From contig OZ243944.1 in NCBI GenBank assembly GCA_965214295.1, positions 3,596,001 through 3,660,000 on the forward strand: 64,000 bases of DNA. Direction: 5' to 3'. Positions 50,655-59,124 of this stretch are shown here, piece by piece. Below the pieces are notes generated by a model that saw only the letters and a list, made by a program, of their open reading frames with translations, ran no database searches and was not told the origin of the DNA. The DNA comes from JAJDUF01 sp965214295 (GTDB lineage Bacteria; Chloroflexota; UBA11872; UBA12225; JAJDUF01). The stretch's first letter is position 1, and every line of letters starts with the position of its first letter. Made by a program: the position numbers and the translations under genes.

Positions 50655-53600
50655 ATGATTCATTTTGACCCATCCGAAATCGCCAACTGGGCAGATAAGC
50701 CGGAGGCCCATTCGGAGGCCCATTATAGGCTGCCTGAACTTCTACGACGGTTGATACTGGCTACTGTTCCTCCGCCTACTCTCCTCAGTATGCCAAGTGG
50801 CAGTTCAGTGCGGATGCCTGGCTGGGACGGGCTGCTTGATGTTGCCTGCGGTAACACGTGGACCCCTAAGGGTGCTTCAGCTTGGGAATTCAGTTGCGAG
50901 AGAGATCCCAAACAGAAGGCGAACAGGGACTACCGGAAGCGGACGGAAGACTCGCAGCACGTAAATACTTCCCAAACGATGTTCGTGTTCGTGACTCCTC
51001 GGAGATGGCAAGGCAAATCAGATTGGGTAAGGGACCGTGTGCAGGAAGCCCCCTGGGCTGATGTTCGCGCCTTGGACGCTGACGACTTGTCAGCCTGGCT
51101 TGAACAGGCGCCAGCAGTTGCACACTGGTTTTCTCGTCTCATCGGCAAACTCCCTGATACTGGGATTATTCCGCTAGACGAATGGTGGGAGACTTGGTCT
51201 TCTTCGACACAGCCCAAAATCACCCTCGACCTGGTACTCGCGGGTCGCAGTAAGCAGGTCAAAACTCTCGGAGAGTGGTTCAAGGCAGCAGCCGGCCACT
51301 GGTACCTGCAGGGTGATACTCGGGACGAGGCCATTGCGTTCCTGGGGGCAAGCGCCCAAACTTCTGCCGCCCAATGGGGATCGGCATTCCTTGCGAGAAC
51401 CGTTGTAGTGCAAACTGCTGAGGCTTGGAGGAGCTTGGAACACCATCCTTATCCCTTGGTGCTGGTCCGGGATTTTGATGGCATCGTATCGTCTCAGATT
51501 GCAGTAGGTAACGGCCACCACATTCTGACGCCGCTGGATGGCTCCCAAGATCCACGTGGAAACGGGCAGACCATCCCACGACTTGGCAGGGACGAGACCG
51601 TCAAAGCCCTAACAGCAATGGGGCTTTCCAATCACGAGGCGGGCTCGCTGGCCCGCAAAACTGCGAGACGGTTATCCATCTTACGCCGCTTTCTCCTAGA
51701 TGATGCAGGACATCCAGTTCCAGACTGGGCAACAAGTCCTTCTGAGTCACTGATTGGATTAATCCTAATCGGCCAGTGGGAAGAGAGCAGTGAGGGCGAT
51801 AAGGACGTCATTGAGAGGCTTGTCGGAAAGCCTCTCACCGAAATCGAGGATGATATTACTGCCTTGGCAGTGACTCCTGATCCGCCCATCGTGAAAGTCG
51901 GACAGCGTTGGCGGCTCACCTCCCACGAAGAAGCTTGGCACTTTCTGGCGTCGAGGTTAACGCCCACCCTTGTCGCACGATTCAAAGAGCTGGTCAGCGA
52001 GGTTCTAGGAAAGGCGTCGCCGGAATTCGAACTGCCGATAGAAGAGCGCTACTTAGCAGTTACTAGAGGGATGGTACTCCCTCACAGTAGCACTCTGCGC
52101 CACGGTATTGCCCGCAGTCTGGCATTAATGGGAGTGCATCCTGAACGTGCGAGGTCCGTAGAAACAGCGTCGTACATTCCATCGCACACAGTAACACGTC
52201 TATTGGCTGAAGGGCAGGGATGGCAGATTTGGGCCACTCTCGGTAATGACCTGGCAACCTTGGCGGAAGCTGCGCCGGATGCTTTGCTGGACGCGGTGGA
52301 ACGAGACCTTTCCATCATCCCGAGCCCCTTCAAGGACCTCTTCGATCAGGAAGGCGACTCGTTTGTTTCGGGAGCACCGCACATAGGTCTAGTGTGGGCA
52401 TTAGAGCAATTGGCGTGGTCGACGGATCACTTCGCTAGAGTTGCAATGATATTGGCCCGCCTCGCCGAGATTGACCCCGGAGGCAGGGTGAACAACAGGC
52501 CAGCGGAGAGTCTCCGCAATCTGTTCCTGCCTTGGATCAGATTTTCGGAAACACCCGACAAACAACGATTAGAGACACTTCAGACTCTGTTAGACAGACA
52601 CAAGCAAGCTGGCTGGAGGCTGATCGTCCAAGCCTATCCGTCAGTTCGTGATTTCGTACTTGAGCGCCGGCCGCCGGATTGGCGGCCATGGGGCCATGAT
52701 GCTTCTCTTCGCCCAACCCACCAGGAATGTCGGGAATTCACTGATGCAATTGGACAAAGCCTAATCAGTCACGCCCAAGAAGATGCCGAGAGATGGGCAG
52801 ACTTGGTAGATATAATCTCAAACCTTTCGCTCGAAACACGTAAGCAGGCTTTGGACCAGCTGTTGCAGCAGGCTGAGGTCCTGAGGCAACGACCGGCTGC
52901 ATTAGACCTCTGGGCCAAGATTCGATCTCAGTTGTACCGCCACCGGAGCCACCCGGACGCAGATTGGGCCATGGCTGCTGATGATGTGACAAAGCTTGCT
53001 GCCGCCTATGAGAAACTCACACCCCCCGATCCAGTGCTGGCCACCGCGTGGCTATTCGATGGTCGGCCGTGCTTGTCAAATCCCGTATCAGTTGACCAAG
53101 AACATCCCAATGCCTGGGAGAACAAACAGAAGCAAGTGGAAAAGGCCCAGCAGGATGCAATTCAAGCCGTTTATGAGCATGGGGGACACGCCTCGATAGT
53201 AGGCCTGGTGGAAGTAGCTAACGCTCCAAACCTGGTGGGTATTGCGGTTTCCCTTACTTTGGATTCAAGTTTGGCAACATCTTTGGCATTGCCGCACATC
53301 GGCGTAACCAACCCTAAACTGAGAGAATTCGCGCATGGGATAATGGCTGCACTGTTCGGCCGGTTGGGTTGGGATCACCTCGAACTGGTGCTCAATCAGC
53401 TTAAAGCCAATGAAGCCGATCCGAGCCAAATAGCGGCCCTCTTTCTATCTGCCCATGCAAACAAGGAAACGTGGCAGCGCCTCGAGTCCGAATCCCAAGT
53501 GACACAAGATTCCTACTGGAGGACAATCCCGGTGTTTCAAATACTTCCTCGGAACTCCGAGGAAGTATCCTTTGGGGTACAGCGACTCATTGATGTCCAA

Positions 53601-54455
53601 CGATCCCCAGACGTTGTAGAATTGATTTCACATGCGGACATAGCCGATGAACTAGTGATACAGGTTCTCGAGCAAGCCCCGATTGACCTGTCCAGGCAAA
53701 TAGCGGCAGGGCATCGTCCACAAGTTGACGCTTACGACATTGCCCGCCTCTTTGAAAAACTTGACCGTTCTGATGACATTCCCGACGACGTTATCGCCAG
53801 ACTCGAGGTTCCTTATCTCCAAGCACTGCACTCTGAACGCCCCAACTTGGCTCTACACCGCGAAGTCCTCAAGAATCCCTCAATCTTCGCCGACCTCATC
53901 TCTTGGGCATTCAAGCGCTCTGATGGTCAAGTTGACGAGGTTATTGGTGAAGAGACCCTGCATCACCGAACCAAGATTACCTTTCACATTCTCTGGAGTT
54001 TGCACGGACTCCCCGGCATGAACGAAAGTGGTGTGTTGGATCCCGGGAACCTGGCAGCCTGGGCCAACGAGGCTCGCCGCTTGTGTAAGGAACGGGGACG
54101 CGAGGCAATAGGGGAGGAAAAGATTGGGCGAGTCCTGGCCAATGCGCCCGCTGGCACGGATGGCATATGGCCTTGCGAACCTGTGCGAGAATTGCTGGAT
54201 GCGCTTGGATCGCAGGATATTGGTCGTGGATTCACTGTCGGCAAGTCCAATCTTCGTGGGGTAACAAGCAGGAGTCCTTATGACGGGGGCAACCAGGAAC
54301 GTTCGCTGGCCAGTGAATACCGCGCCAATGCAGAGAGGATTGCGACCAAGTGGCCCTTTACCGCCCAACTCTTGCGGAAGATGGCTATTGACTATGAGTC
54401 GGATGCCCAAGTGTTCGATCAACGGTCCGATTGGCTCGACCAGTTCCAGGCTTAG
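50655..54455 (+). CDS. Large nuclease-like protein of unknown function (1266 aa)
   Basis: The N-terminal 170 residues contain SVRMPGWDGLLDVACG, ASAWEFSCERDPKQKANRDY and FVFVTPRRWQGK. The D...E-x-C...K spacing resembles a PD-(D/E)xK restriction-endonuclease fold. The next region (WYLQGDTRDEAIAFLGA, PYPLVLVRDF) has a STAND/NACHT-like look but no Walker A is visible. The remaining 900 residues are helical and TPR/HEAT-like. AT-richer than neighbours with different codon use, so probably acquired. I infer a defence function from architecture; no described system is matched with confidence. It stands alone after the grd cluster, with a decayed fragment just upstream. Confidence 0.75.
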   Translation: MIHFDPSEIANWADKPEAHSEAHYRLPELLRRLILATVPPPTLLSMPSGSSVRMPGWDGLLDVACGNTWTPKGASAWEFSCERDPKQKANRDYRKRTEDSQHVNTSQTMFVFVTPRRWQGKSDWVRDRVQEAPWADVRALDADDLSAWLEQAPAVAHWFSRLIGKLPDTGIIPLDEWWETWSSSTQPKITLDLVLAGRSKQVKTLGEWFKAAAGHWYLQGDTRDEAIAFLGASAQTSAAQWGSAFLARTVVVQTAEAWRSLEHHPYPLVLVRDFDGIVSSQIAVGNGHHILTPLDGSQDPRGNGQTIPRLGRDETVKALTAMGLSNHEAGSLARKTARRLSILRRFLLDDAGHPVPDWATSPSESLIGLILIGQWEESSEGDKDVIERLVGKPLTEIEDDITALAVTPDPPIVKVGQRWRLTSHEEAWHFLASRLTPTLVARFKELVSEVLGKASPEFELPIEERYLAVTRGMVLPHSSTLRHGIARSLALMGVHPERARSVETASYIPSHTVTRLLAEGQGWQIWATLGNDLATLAEAAPDALLDAVERDLSIIPSPFKDLFDQEGDSFVSGAPHIGLVWALEQLAWSTDHFARVAMILARLAEIDPGGRVNNRPAESLRNLFLPWIRFSETPDKQRLETLQTLLDRHKQAGWRLIVQAYPSVRDFVLERRPPDWRPWGHDASLRPTHQECREFTDAIGQSLISHAQEDAERWADLVDIISNLSLETRKQALDQLLQQAEVLRQRPAALDLWAKIRSQLYRHRSHPDADWAMAADDVTKLAAAYEKLTPPDPVLATAWLFDGRPCLSNPVSVDQEHPNAWENKQKQVEKAQQDAIQAVYEHGGHASIVGLVEVANAPNLVGIAVSLTLDSSLATSLALPHIGVTNPKLREFAHGIMAALFGRLGWDHLELVLNQLKANEADPSQIAALFLSAHANKETWQRLESESQVTQDSYWRTIPVFQILPRNSEEVSFGVQRLIDVQRSPDVVELISHADIADELVIQVLEQAPIDLSRQIAAGHRPQVDAYDIARLFEKLDRSDDIPDDVIARLEVPYLQALHSERPNLALHREVLKNPSIFADLISWAFKRSDGQVDEVIGEETLHHRTKITFHILWSLHGLPGMNESGVLDPGNLAAWANEARRLCKERGREAIGEEKIGRVLANAPAGTDGIWPCEPVRELLDALGSQDIGRGFTVGKSNLRGVTSRSPYDGGNQERSLASEYRANAERIATKWPFTAQLLRKMAIDYESDAQVFDQRSDWLDQFQA

Positions 54456-54496
54456 GCCCGTGTCGCAGGGTATGACGACAACTCCCTCTGTGAGGA

Positions 54497-54516
54497 GGCC
54501 GGTGTTGAGACCGGCC
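54497..54516. terminator. Hairpin between convergent genes
   Basis: GGCCGGT-GTTGAG-ACCGGCC has a 7-bp stem and 6-base loop, but no T-run. Confidence 0.35.
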
Positions 54517-54521
54517 ACGAC

Positions 54522-55841
54522 CTACGGCGTCGCCGGCTCTTCCGCGCGCGGTATGAACGGATTGTCGGCCGGCTCCTTGCCACCGTAGAACCAGGTGAGC
54601 GGGAGCACCTTGAGCTTCTGGCTGAAGCCGCCCGGCTTGGACTTGCTGTCAACCAGCTCTGCACGGGTGGGGTGCTCGTCCATGGTAGTGTAGCTGTGCG
54701 CGATGAGCACCCGGTCACGGCCGACGAACACCGAGGGGTAGGACCAGCGGCCGTAGGTGGCGTCTTGGGTGATGTATTCGGCCTCCCGCTCCGGGGCCGC
54801 CACGCCCGGCAGGAAGTAGTATTCGGCCGGCCGCACCGGGCGGACAGGCCCCGGCTCGACGCGCGTCGTCTCGTGGATGGACTCGACGTTCTGGAAGAAC
54901 TCCCACACACTGCCCCCGTTGCGACTGATCGCCGACGAGATGCGCGTCCGGTTGTAGCCGCGCTTGACTTCCTCCTCCGTCTCTTGGTTCCAGACAATGA
55001 GCAGGTGCCCGGTCGCGGGAATGGAGCGAATCTGCGCTGGCGTGGTCGTTGCGGCGAGCGCGGTCGGCGCGGGGCGTGACCAGGTCTCCCCGTTGTCCTC
55101 CGACCAGGACTGGAACAGCCGCCCCAGCCCGGTCCGCATCACCATGAGCAAGCGGCCAGGGCTGACTTCGGCCACGCTCGGCTCGTTGACGTAGCTGTAG
55201 GTCGCATTCCAGTCGTGGAGGATGACCAGCTCGCCGTCCCGGTTGCGCTGCCACGTGCGGCCGTCATCGTCGGAGTAGCAGACGTAGACGAACGAGAACC
55301 GTGGATCGAAGAAGTGCGCCGCGGTGGAAACCCACTGCCCACCGATCAGCTTGCCGGAAAAGGGCGGCCGCACGTCGCCCGGCCCGGCCTGCTGGCCCAA
55401 CATGCCGTACACGGGTACGATGATGCGGCCCGACGACGTGCGGAGTAGCACGTCCTGGTAGGTGTGTGCCGGGAGGCCGGGCGGGGTCACTTGTACCGGA
55501 CGCTCCCAGGTTTCGCCGCCGTCCGGCGAGCGCCAGAAGACCAGGCGGTGAATGCCGCGCCGGGACTCCTCCGCGTTCTGCCGCAGCGACAACAGCCCAA
55601 CGCCGCGGTCCGCCAGCCGCACGAGCGAGGTGCCGCTGCCGCCGACGGGCGCGCCGTCGGCATCGTGGTGCTCGAACGGCTCCGACCAGGTGATGCCGCC
55701 ATTGTCCGACGTGGTGAACGTGGTGCCCGCTGCGTGGAGCAGGCGACCGTCGGCAAGCTCGGTGAAGGTCGAGGAATGAAAATACGGCGTCTCGTGGAGG
55801 GCCAATAGCTCCTCCGGCCGGGTCATCGGCACGTTGCTCAT
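54522..55841 (-). CDS. BNR-repeat / sialidase-fold protein (second)
   Basis: 439 residues, an exo-alpha-sialidase-like propeller. Asp-box motifs are TTSDNGGITWSE (about 43-54), SPDGGETWERP (about 105-115), YSDDDGRTWQRN (about 189-200) and SEDNGETWSRP (about 242-252). No signal peptide. It is a distant relative of the protein at 44150-45475 and lacks the palindromic insert. Its ATG overlaps the phosphotransferase stop (ATGA), so both are cotranscribed. Substrate unknown. Confidence 0.82.
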   Translation of the reverse strand: MSNVPMTRPEELLALHETPYFHSSTFTELADGRLLHAAGTTFTTSDNGGITWSEPFEHHDADGAPVGGSGTSLVRLADRGVGLLSLRQNAEESRRGIHRLVFWRSPDGGETWERPVQVTPPGLPAHTYQDVLLRTSSGRIIVPVYGMLGQQAGPGDVRPPFSGKLIGGQWVSTAAHFFDPRFSFVYVCYSDDDGRTWQRNRDGELVILHDWNATYSYVNEPSVAEVSPGRLLMVMRTGLGRLFQSWSEDNGETWSRPAPTALAATTTPAQIRSIPATGHLLIVWNQETEEEVKRGYNRTRISSAISRNGGSVWEFFQNVESIHETTRVEPGPVRPVRPAEYYFLPGVAAPEREAEYITQDATYGRWSYPSVFVGRDRVLIAHSYTTMDEHPTRAELVDSKSKPGGFSQKLKVLPLTWFYGGKEPADNPFIPRAEEPATP

Positions 55842-56671
55842 CTGCTCTCGCTCCTCGTGTTGACCGCGTGCTGCCGTTCCAGTTTGCCGATCAGGGGCAG
55901 CAGGCGGGCCGCCTCGTCCGGGAAGCTCATGCTGAGGCGGGCTACGGCGATAGGCAGCTGCCAGGCCGCAAGCTGTTCCCGATCAGCCCCCGTAATAGTG
56001 ACATACCGGTGCAGGTAGCGCGACCGGGCAATCCGGCGGGCGAGCCGCACGGGGAGGCTACTAATTCGGCCGGCCGGGGGGCTACCGACCTGCAGGATCA
56101 GGGCCGTCAGGGCAACGTCGGCGAGAGGATTGCCGCGGCACGCCGTCAGCCAGTCGATAATCACCGGCCCCTGGGGAGTCAGGATAATCTGGTCCGGGTG
56201 GAAATCGCCGTGGCACAACTGCGTACCGTCGGGCAGCGATTCGAGCGCTGCTAAGGCCGCCGCCCGCGTCGTCGCCGGTACGGCCTTTGCCGGCCGGATC
56301 AGCGCGGCGAAACGCTCGCGCTGGGAGGGGAGGTCCGCGACCGAGTGTTGATGGATAGCGCCGTGCAGCGCGGCGAACAGGCGGGTCAAACCGAACAGCC
56401 GCCACGGCGTCGCGCCGAACTGCTGCAGGATCGTCGGTCCGGCCACGCGCCGATAGATGATGCCGTGCCGCCCGGCTACCTGGCGCCGACCCAGGACGGG
56501 CGGCGTGGGCAGCCCAAGGGCCTGAACCCGGCGGGCGCTGTGCCATTCCCGGTCCACCTCCTCGGCCGACCGGTGCGCCTGGTAGAGCTTCAAGACCTCG
56601 GTGTCGGACCAGCGATAGACGTCGGCCGTGCGGCCATAGCCGATGAGCGGCCGCTGCGCCTCTCCTGCCAT
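55838..56671 (-). CDS. Aminoglycoside phosphotransferase-fold (APH) kinase
   Basis: 277 residues from ATG 56671; the frame continues nine codons upstream. The P-loop-like start is GYGRTADVYRWSDTEVLKLY. The catalytic loop LCHGDFHPDQIIL (HGDxxxxN type with Gln-Ile replacing the usual Asn-Ile) and the metal site VIIDWLTACRGNPLADV are typical of APH/choline kinase-like enzymes. Coupled to the downstream sialidase-fold gene, so the substrate may be a sugar, amino alcohol or similar small molecule rather than an antibiotic. Confidence 0.82.
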   Translation of the reverse strand: MAGEAQRPLIGYGRTADVYRWSDTEVLKLYQAHRSAEEVDREWHSARRVQALGLPTPPVLGRRQVAGRHGIIYRRVAGPTILQQFGATPWRLFGLTRLFAALHGAIHQHSVADLPSQRERFAALIRPAKAVPATTRAAALAALESLPDGTQLCHGDFHPDQIILTPQGPVIIDWLTACRGNPLADVALTALILQVGSPPAGRISSLPVRLARRIARSRYLHRYVTITGADREQLAAWQLPIAVARLSMSFPDEAARLLPLIGKLERQHAVNTRSESR

Positions 56672-56744
56672 AGCGCACCCGGAGCCTAGTCTACCCACGG
56701 TCAGCCGCTAGGTTACCGCGACCGCGACGCCAACCCTCTCCCAT

Positions 56745-56870
56745 ATCGCCATAATGTCACCCTGAACGCAGTGAAGGGTCTCAACTCCTTGTCGTGAGCA
56801 CCGGTTTGGGTCAGCGGGCGCTTGAGATTCCGCGCTGCGCCCGCAATGACCGGCTAACAGGAGCAGCTGG
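56745..56870. repeat. Degenerate repeats; no gene seen in 56672-56966
   Basis: ATGTCACCCTGAACGCAGTG and GAGATTCCGCGCTGCGCCCG are worn copies of sequences in the 27361 and 29195 repeats. Confidence 0.5.
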
Positions 56871-56966
56871 CAGCTTAGTGTGAACACGCCCTAGGTTGCA
56901 TATTGCCCCATCCTCCAATCCCGATGCTGACAATCTCCCTGCCTGTGACTTTGGTTGGTGCCCGTC

Positions 56967-57959
56967 TTACGGCAAGGACACCGGCCCGCCGCGGCGATGG
57001 GACTCCTTGACGGCATCGAGGATCGCCGAGACGGCGACCGCTGCCTCGCCAGGGATCGCGGCCGGTCGGCCGGCCCGGGCGGCAGCGACGAACTCCTGCA
57101 CCTCGGCGACGTACATGGGGCCGAACGGGTCGGCGGTGTGGGCGATGGTCGTCGGCTCCCGGTAGGCGGCGACCACGTCCGACTGCACGGCCAAGGTGCT
57201 CCACGGCCAATCGGCGCGTACATGACCGCGGCTGCCGTACACCTCCACGAAGTCATACGGCTGACTCACCTCGTGGGAGCACGTCACCTGGGCGGTCACG
57301 CCGTTGGCAAAGGTGAGCAGGAAGGCCGTTGTCGTGTCCACGTCCGTCCCCGGCCGGTAGCGCATCGTGCTATACACCTGCGTCGCCGGCTGCCCGACGA
57401 GCCACAGCAGTTGATCGCTCACGTGGCTGCCCAGAAAGAGCAACTGGCCGCCCCCGGCTTGCGGGTCGGCCAGCCAGCCGCTCAGAGGCGCGCCACCTTT
57501 CCCGGCGCTGATGAACACGATGTCGCCGATAGCACCGTCGTCAATCAGCTCCTTCATCAGCAGCCGCACCGGTGTGTAGCGCAAGCAGTACCCGGCCATC
57601 AAGGTCACGCCGGCAGCCTCAGCAGCGGCCACGACCGCCCGGACCTCGCCGGCGTTGACGCCGACCGGCTTTTCGATAAAGACGTGCCGCCCGGCCGCGA
57701 TCACCGCGTGCGACACCGACGCCAGCAGGTTGTGCGGCGTAGCGACGAGCACCCCGTCTACCGCTTCTTCCGCGAGGAGCGTCTCATGGTCTCGATAGGT
57801 GCGCCGGTAGCCGAAGTCGCGCTGCGTTTGGCCGGCAACGGCGGTATCCGGGTCCGCGCAGGCCACCAACTCGCAGTCGCCGAGGGCACGGGCCGCTGCG
57901 GACAGGTGGCGTCCCTGTCGGCCGGCGCCGATGAGTCCTAGTCGGAATGGTGCTCCCAT
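56967..57959 (-). CDS. Gfo/Idh/MocA-family oxidoreductase
   Basis: About 330 residues from ATG 57959 (MGAPFRLGLIGAGRQGRHL). Rossmann motif GLIGAGRQG, the family signature HVFIEKPVGVN with the EKP motif near residue 95, and the C-terminal domain used for sugar or inositol binding (TCSHEVSQPYDFVEVYGSRG). NAD(P)-dependent oxidation of a sugar or polyol derivative is likely. It lies next to a TIM-barrel isomerase gene on the same strand, a common pair for inositol or sugar acid catabolism. Confidence 0.9.
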   Translation of the reverse strand: MGAPFRLGLIGAGRQGRHLSAAARALGDCELVACADPDTAVAGQTQRDFGYRRTYRDHETLLAEEAVDGVLVATPHNLLASVSHAVIAAGRHVFIEKPVGVNAGEVRAVVAAAEAAGVTLMAGYCLRYTPVRLLMKELIDDGAIGDIVFISAGKGGAPLSGWLADPQAGGGQLLFLGSHVSDQLLWLVGQPATQVYSTMRYRPGTDVDTTTAFLLTFANGVTAQVTCSHEVSQPYDFVEVYGSRGHVRADWPWSTLAVQSDVVAAYREPTTIAHTADPFGPMYVAEVQEFVAAARAGRPAAIPGEAAVAVSAILDAVKESHRRGGPVSLP

Positions 57960-58047
57960 GACGGTCGTCTCCTGCCTCTCTGCCCGGCCACTTCCGCACA
58001 ATCGGCTGCCGGTCTGGGCGATGCAAACGAATGCGTCACCACCGCGA

Positions 58048-58899
58048 CTATCCCTCGGCCATCAATGTGCGGTAGTTCGCGGGGATGTCCTGCGGATTGG
58101 CCATCGAGCCAATCTCATACATGAAGACTCCGGGGTAGCCGGTCGCCCGCAGCGCCGCGACGACCGCCGCCCAGTTGATCGTGCCGTCCAGCGGCATGAT
58201 GTGCTCGTCCCGCTGTCCATGATTGTCGTGGATATGTAGGGTAATCAGCCGCGAGCCGAGGGTCCGAATCGCCGTCGGATTGTCACCTCCGAGGTGGCAG
58301 TGGCCGGTGTCTAGGCACACGCCTATGGCCGGGAAAGCCGCGGCAGCCTCGATGAGCGCCATCAAGTGCCGCACGTCGGCGCGCCACCCGGCGCCGCCGT
58401 TCTCGATGGCCAGCCGCACGCCCAGGTCCGTAGCGGCCGCTGCCAGCTCGCCCAGACTGGCGACAAAGGCGTCGCGGCGCCGCGCATATGCTTCCGGTTG
58501 ACGATCCGGCGGTGGGATGGCGATGTGATGGGTCACGAGGATGTCGCCGCCCAGGCGCGCCAGTGCCCCCAACCCGGTGCGGTACAGGGCTACCGATTCC
58601 TGCCGTTGCACCTCGTCCGGGGCGGCCAAGTCGCTGCCGGGCTGGCGCTGCTCGAAGTGGGCATGGATGGAGTTGAGTGCCAAACCGCGGTGCTCCATCC
58701 AGCCCCGTATCCGGTCGAGCAGCTCACCATCGTTGTAGTCGAAATTGGGGTGGTAGTCCGCAATCTCGATAGCCACCAACCCCAACTGTTGCATGAGGTC
58801 GAGCAGCGCCGGGGTGAGCGGCTGGCCGTGCGCGGCAAAGAGCGTCGAAGCGCCCGGCCGGAGCGGCGTCCGATCTCGATGAGCCGGTCTGTTGGTCAT
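58048..58899 (-). CDS. Sugar phosphate isomerase/epimerase (xylose isomerase-like TIM barrel)
   Basis: About 283 residues from ATG 58899. Metal-binding pattern of the AP endonuclease 2 superfamily: IAIENGGAG-like LAIENGGAGW (Glu), GVCLDTGHCHLGG (Asp, His), TLHIHDNHGQRDEHIMPLDG (His, Asp) and FMYEIGSM (Glu). It probably interconverts a keto sugar or inosose. It is followed after 88 bases by the Gfo/Idh/MocA gene. Confidence 0.88.
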   Translation of the reverse strand: MTNRPAHRDRTPLRPGASTLFAAHGQPLTPALLDLMQQLGLVAIEIADYHPNFDYNDGELLDRIRGWMEHRGLALNSIHAHFEQRQPGSDLAAPDEVQRQESVALYRTGLGALARLGGDILVTHHIAIPPPDRQPEAYARRRDAFVASLGELAAAATDLGVRLAIENGGAGWRADVRHLMALIEAAAAFPAIGVCLDTGHCHLGGDNPTAIRTLGSRLITLHIHDNHGQRDEHIMPLDGTINWAAVVAALRATGYPGVFMYEIGSMANPQDIPANYRTLMAEG

Positions 58900-58947
58900 G
58901 TTCGTTGCCCGTACAATGGCGCCCAATGCCGCGCGCGGCAGCTACCT

Positions 58948-59004
58948 GGTGCGGCCGCCGTGCCGGCAAGCGTAGCGTACCCACAAGCGAGCAGGTGCCG
59001 CACC
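58948..59004. repeat. Inverted repeat upstream of the D-aminoacylase gene
   Basis: GGTGCGGC (58948-58955) and GCCGCACC (58997-59004) in the divergent promoter region. It could be an operator or a further palindromic element. Confidence 0.3.
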
Positions 59005-59124
59005 ACCTTAGCAGGCAGCGGGTGGTGCGAACCTGTCATGTCGAGAGAACGACCCACGGGCCGCCCGGCACGGGACAGTAGGGCCCGCTTGCTCGGCCGC
59101 GGTCGCGGAAGACGGGAGTAAACC

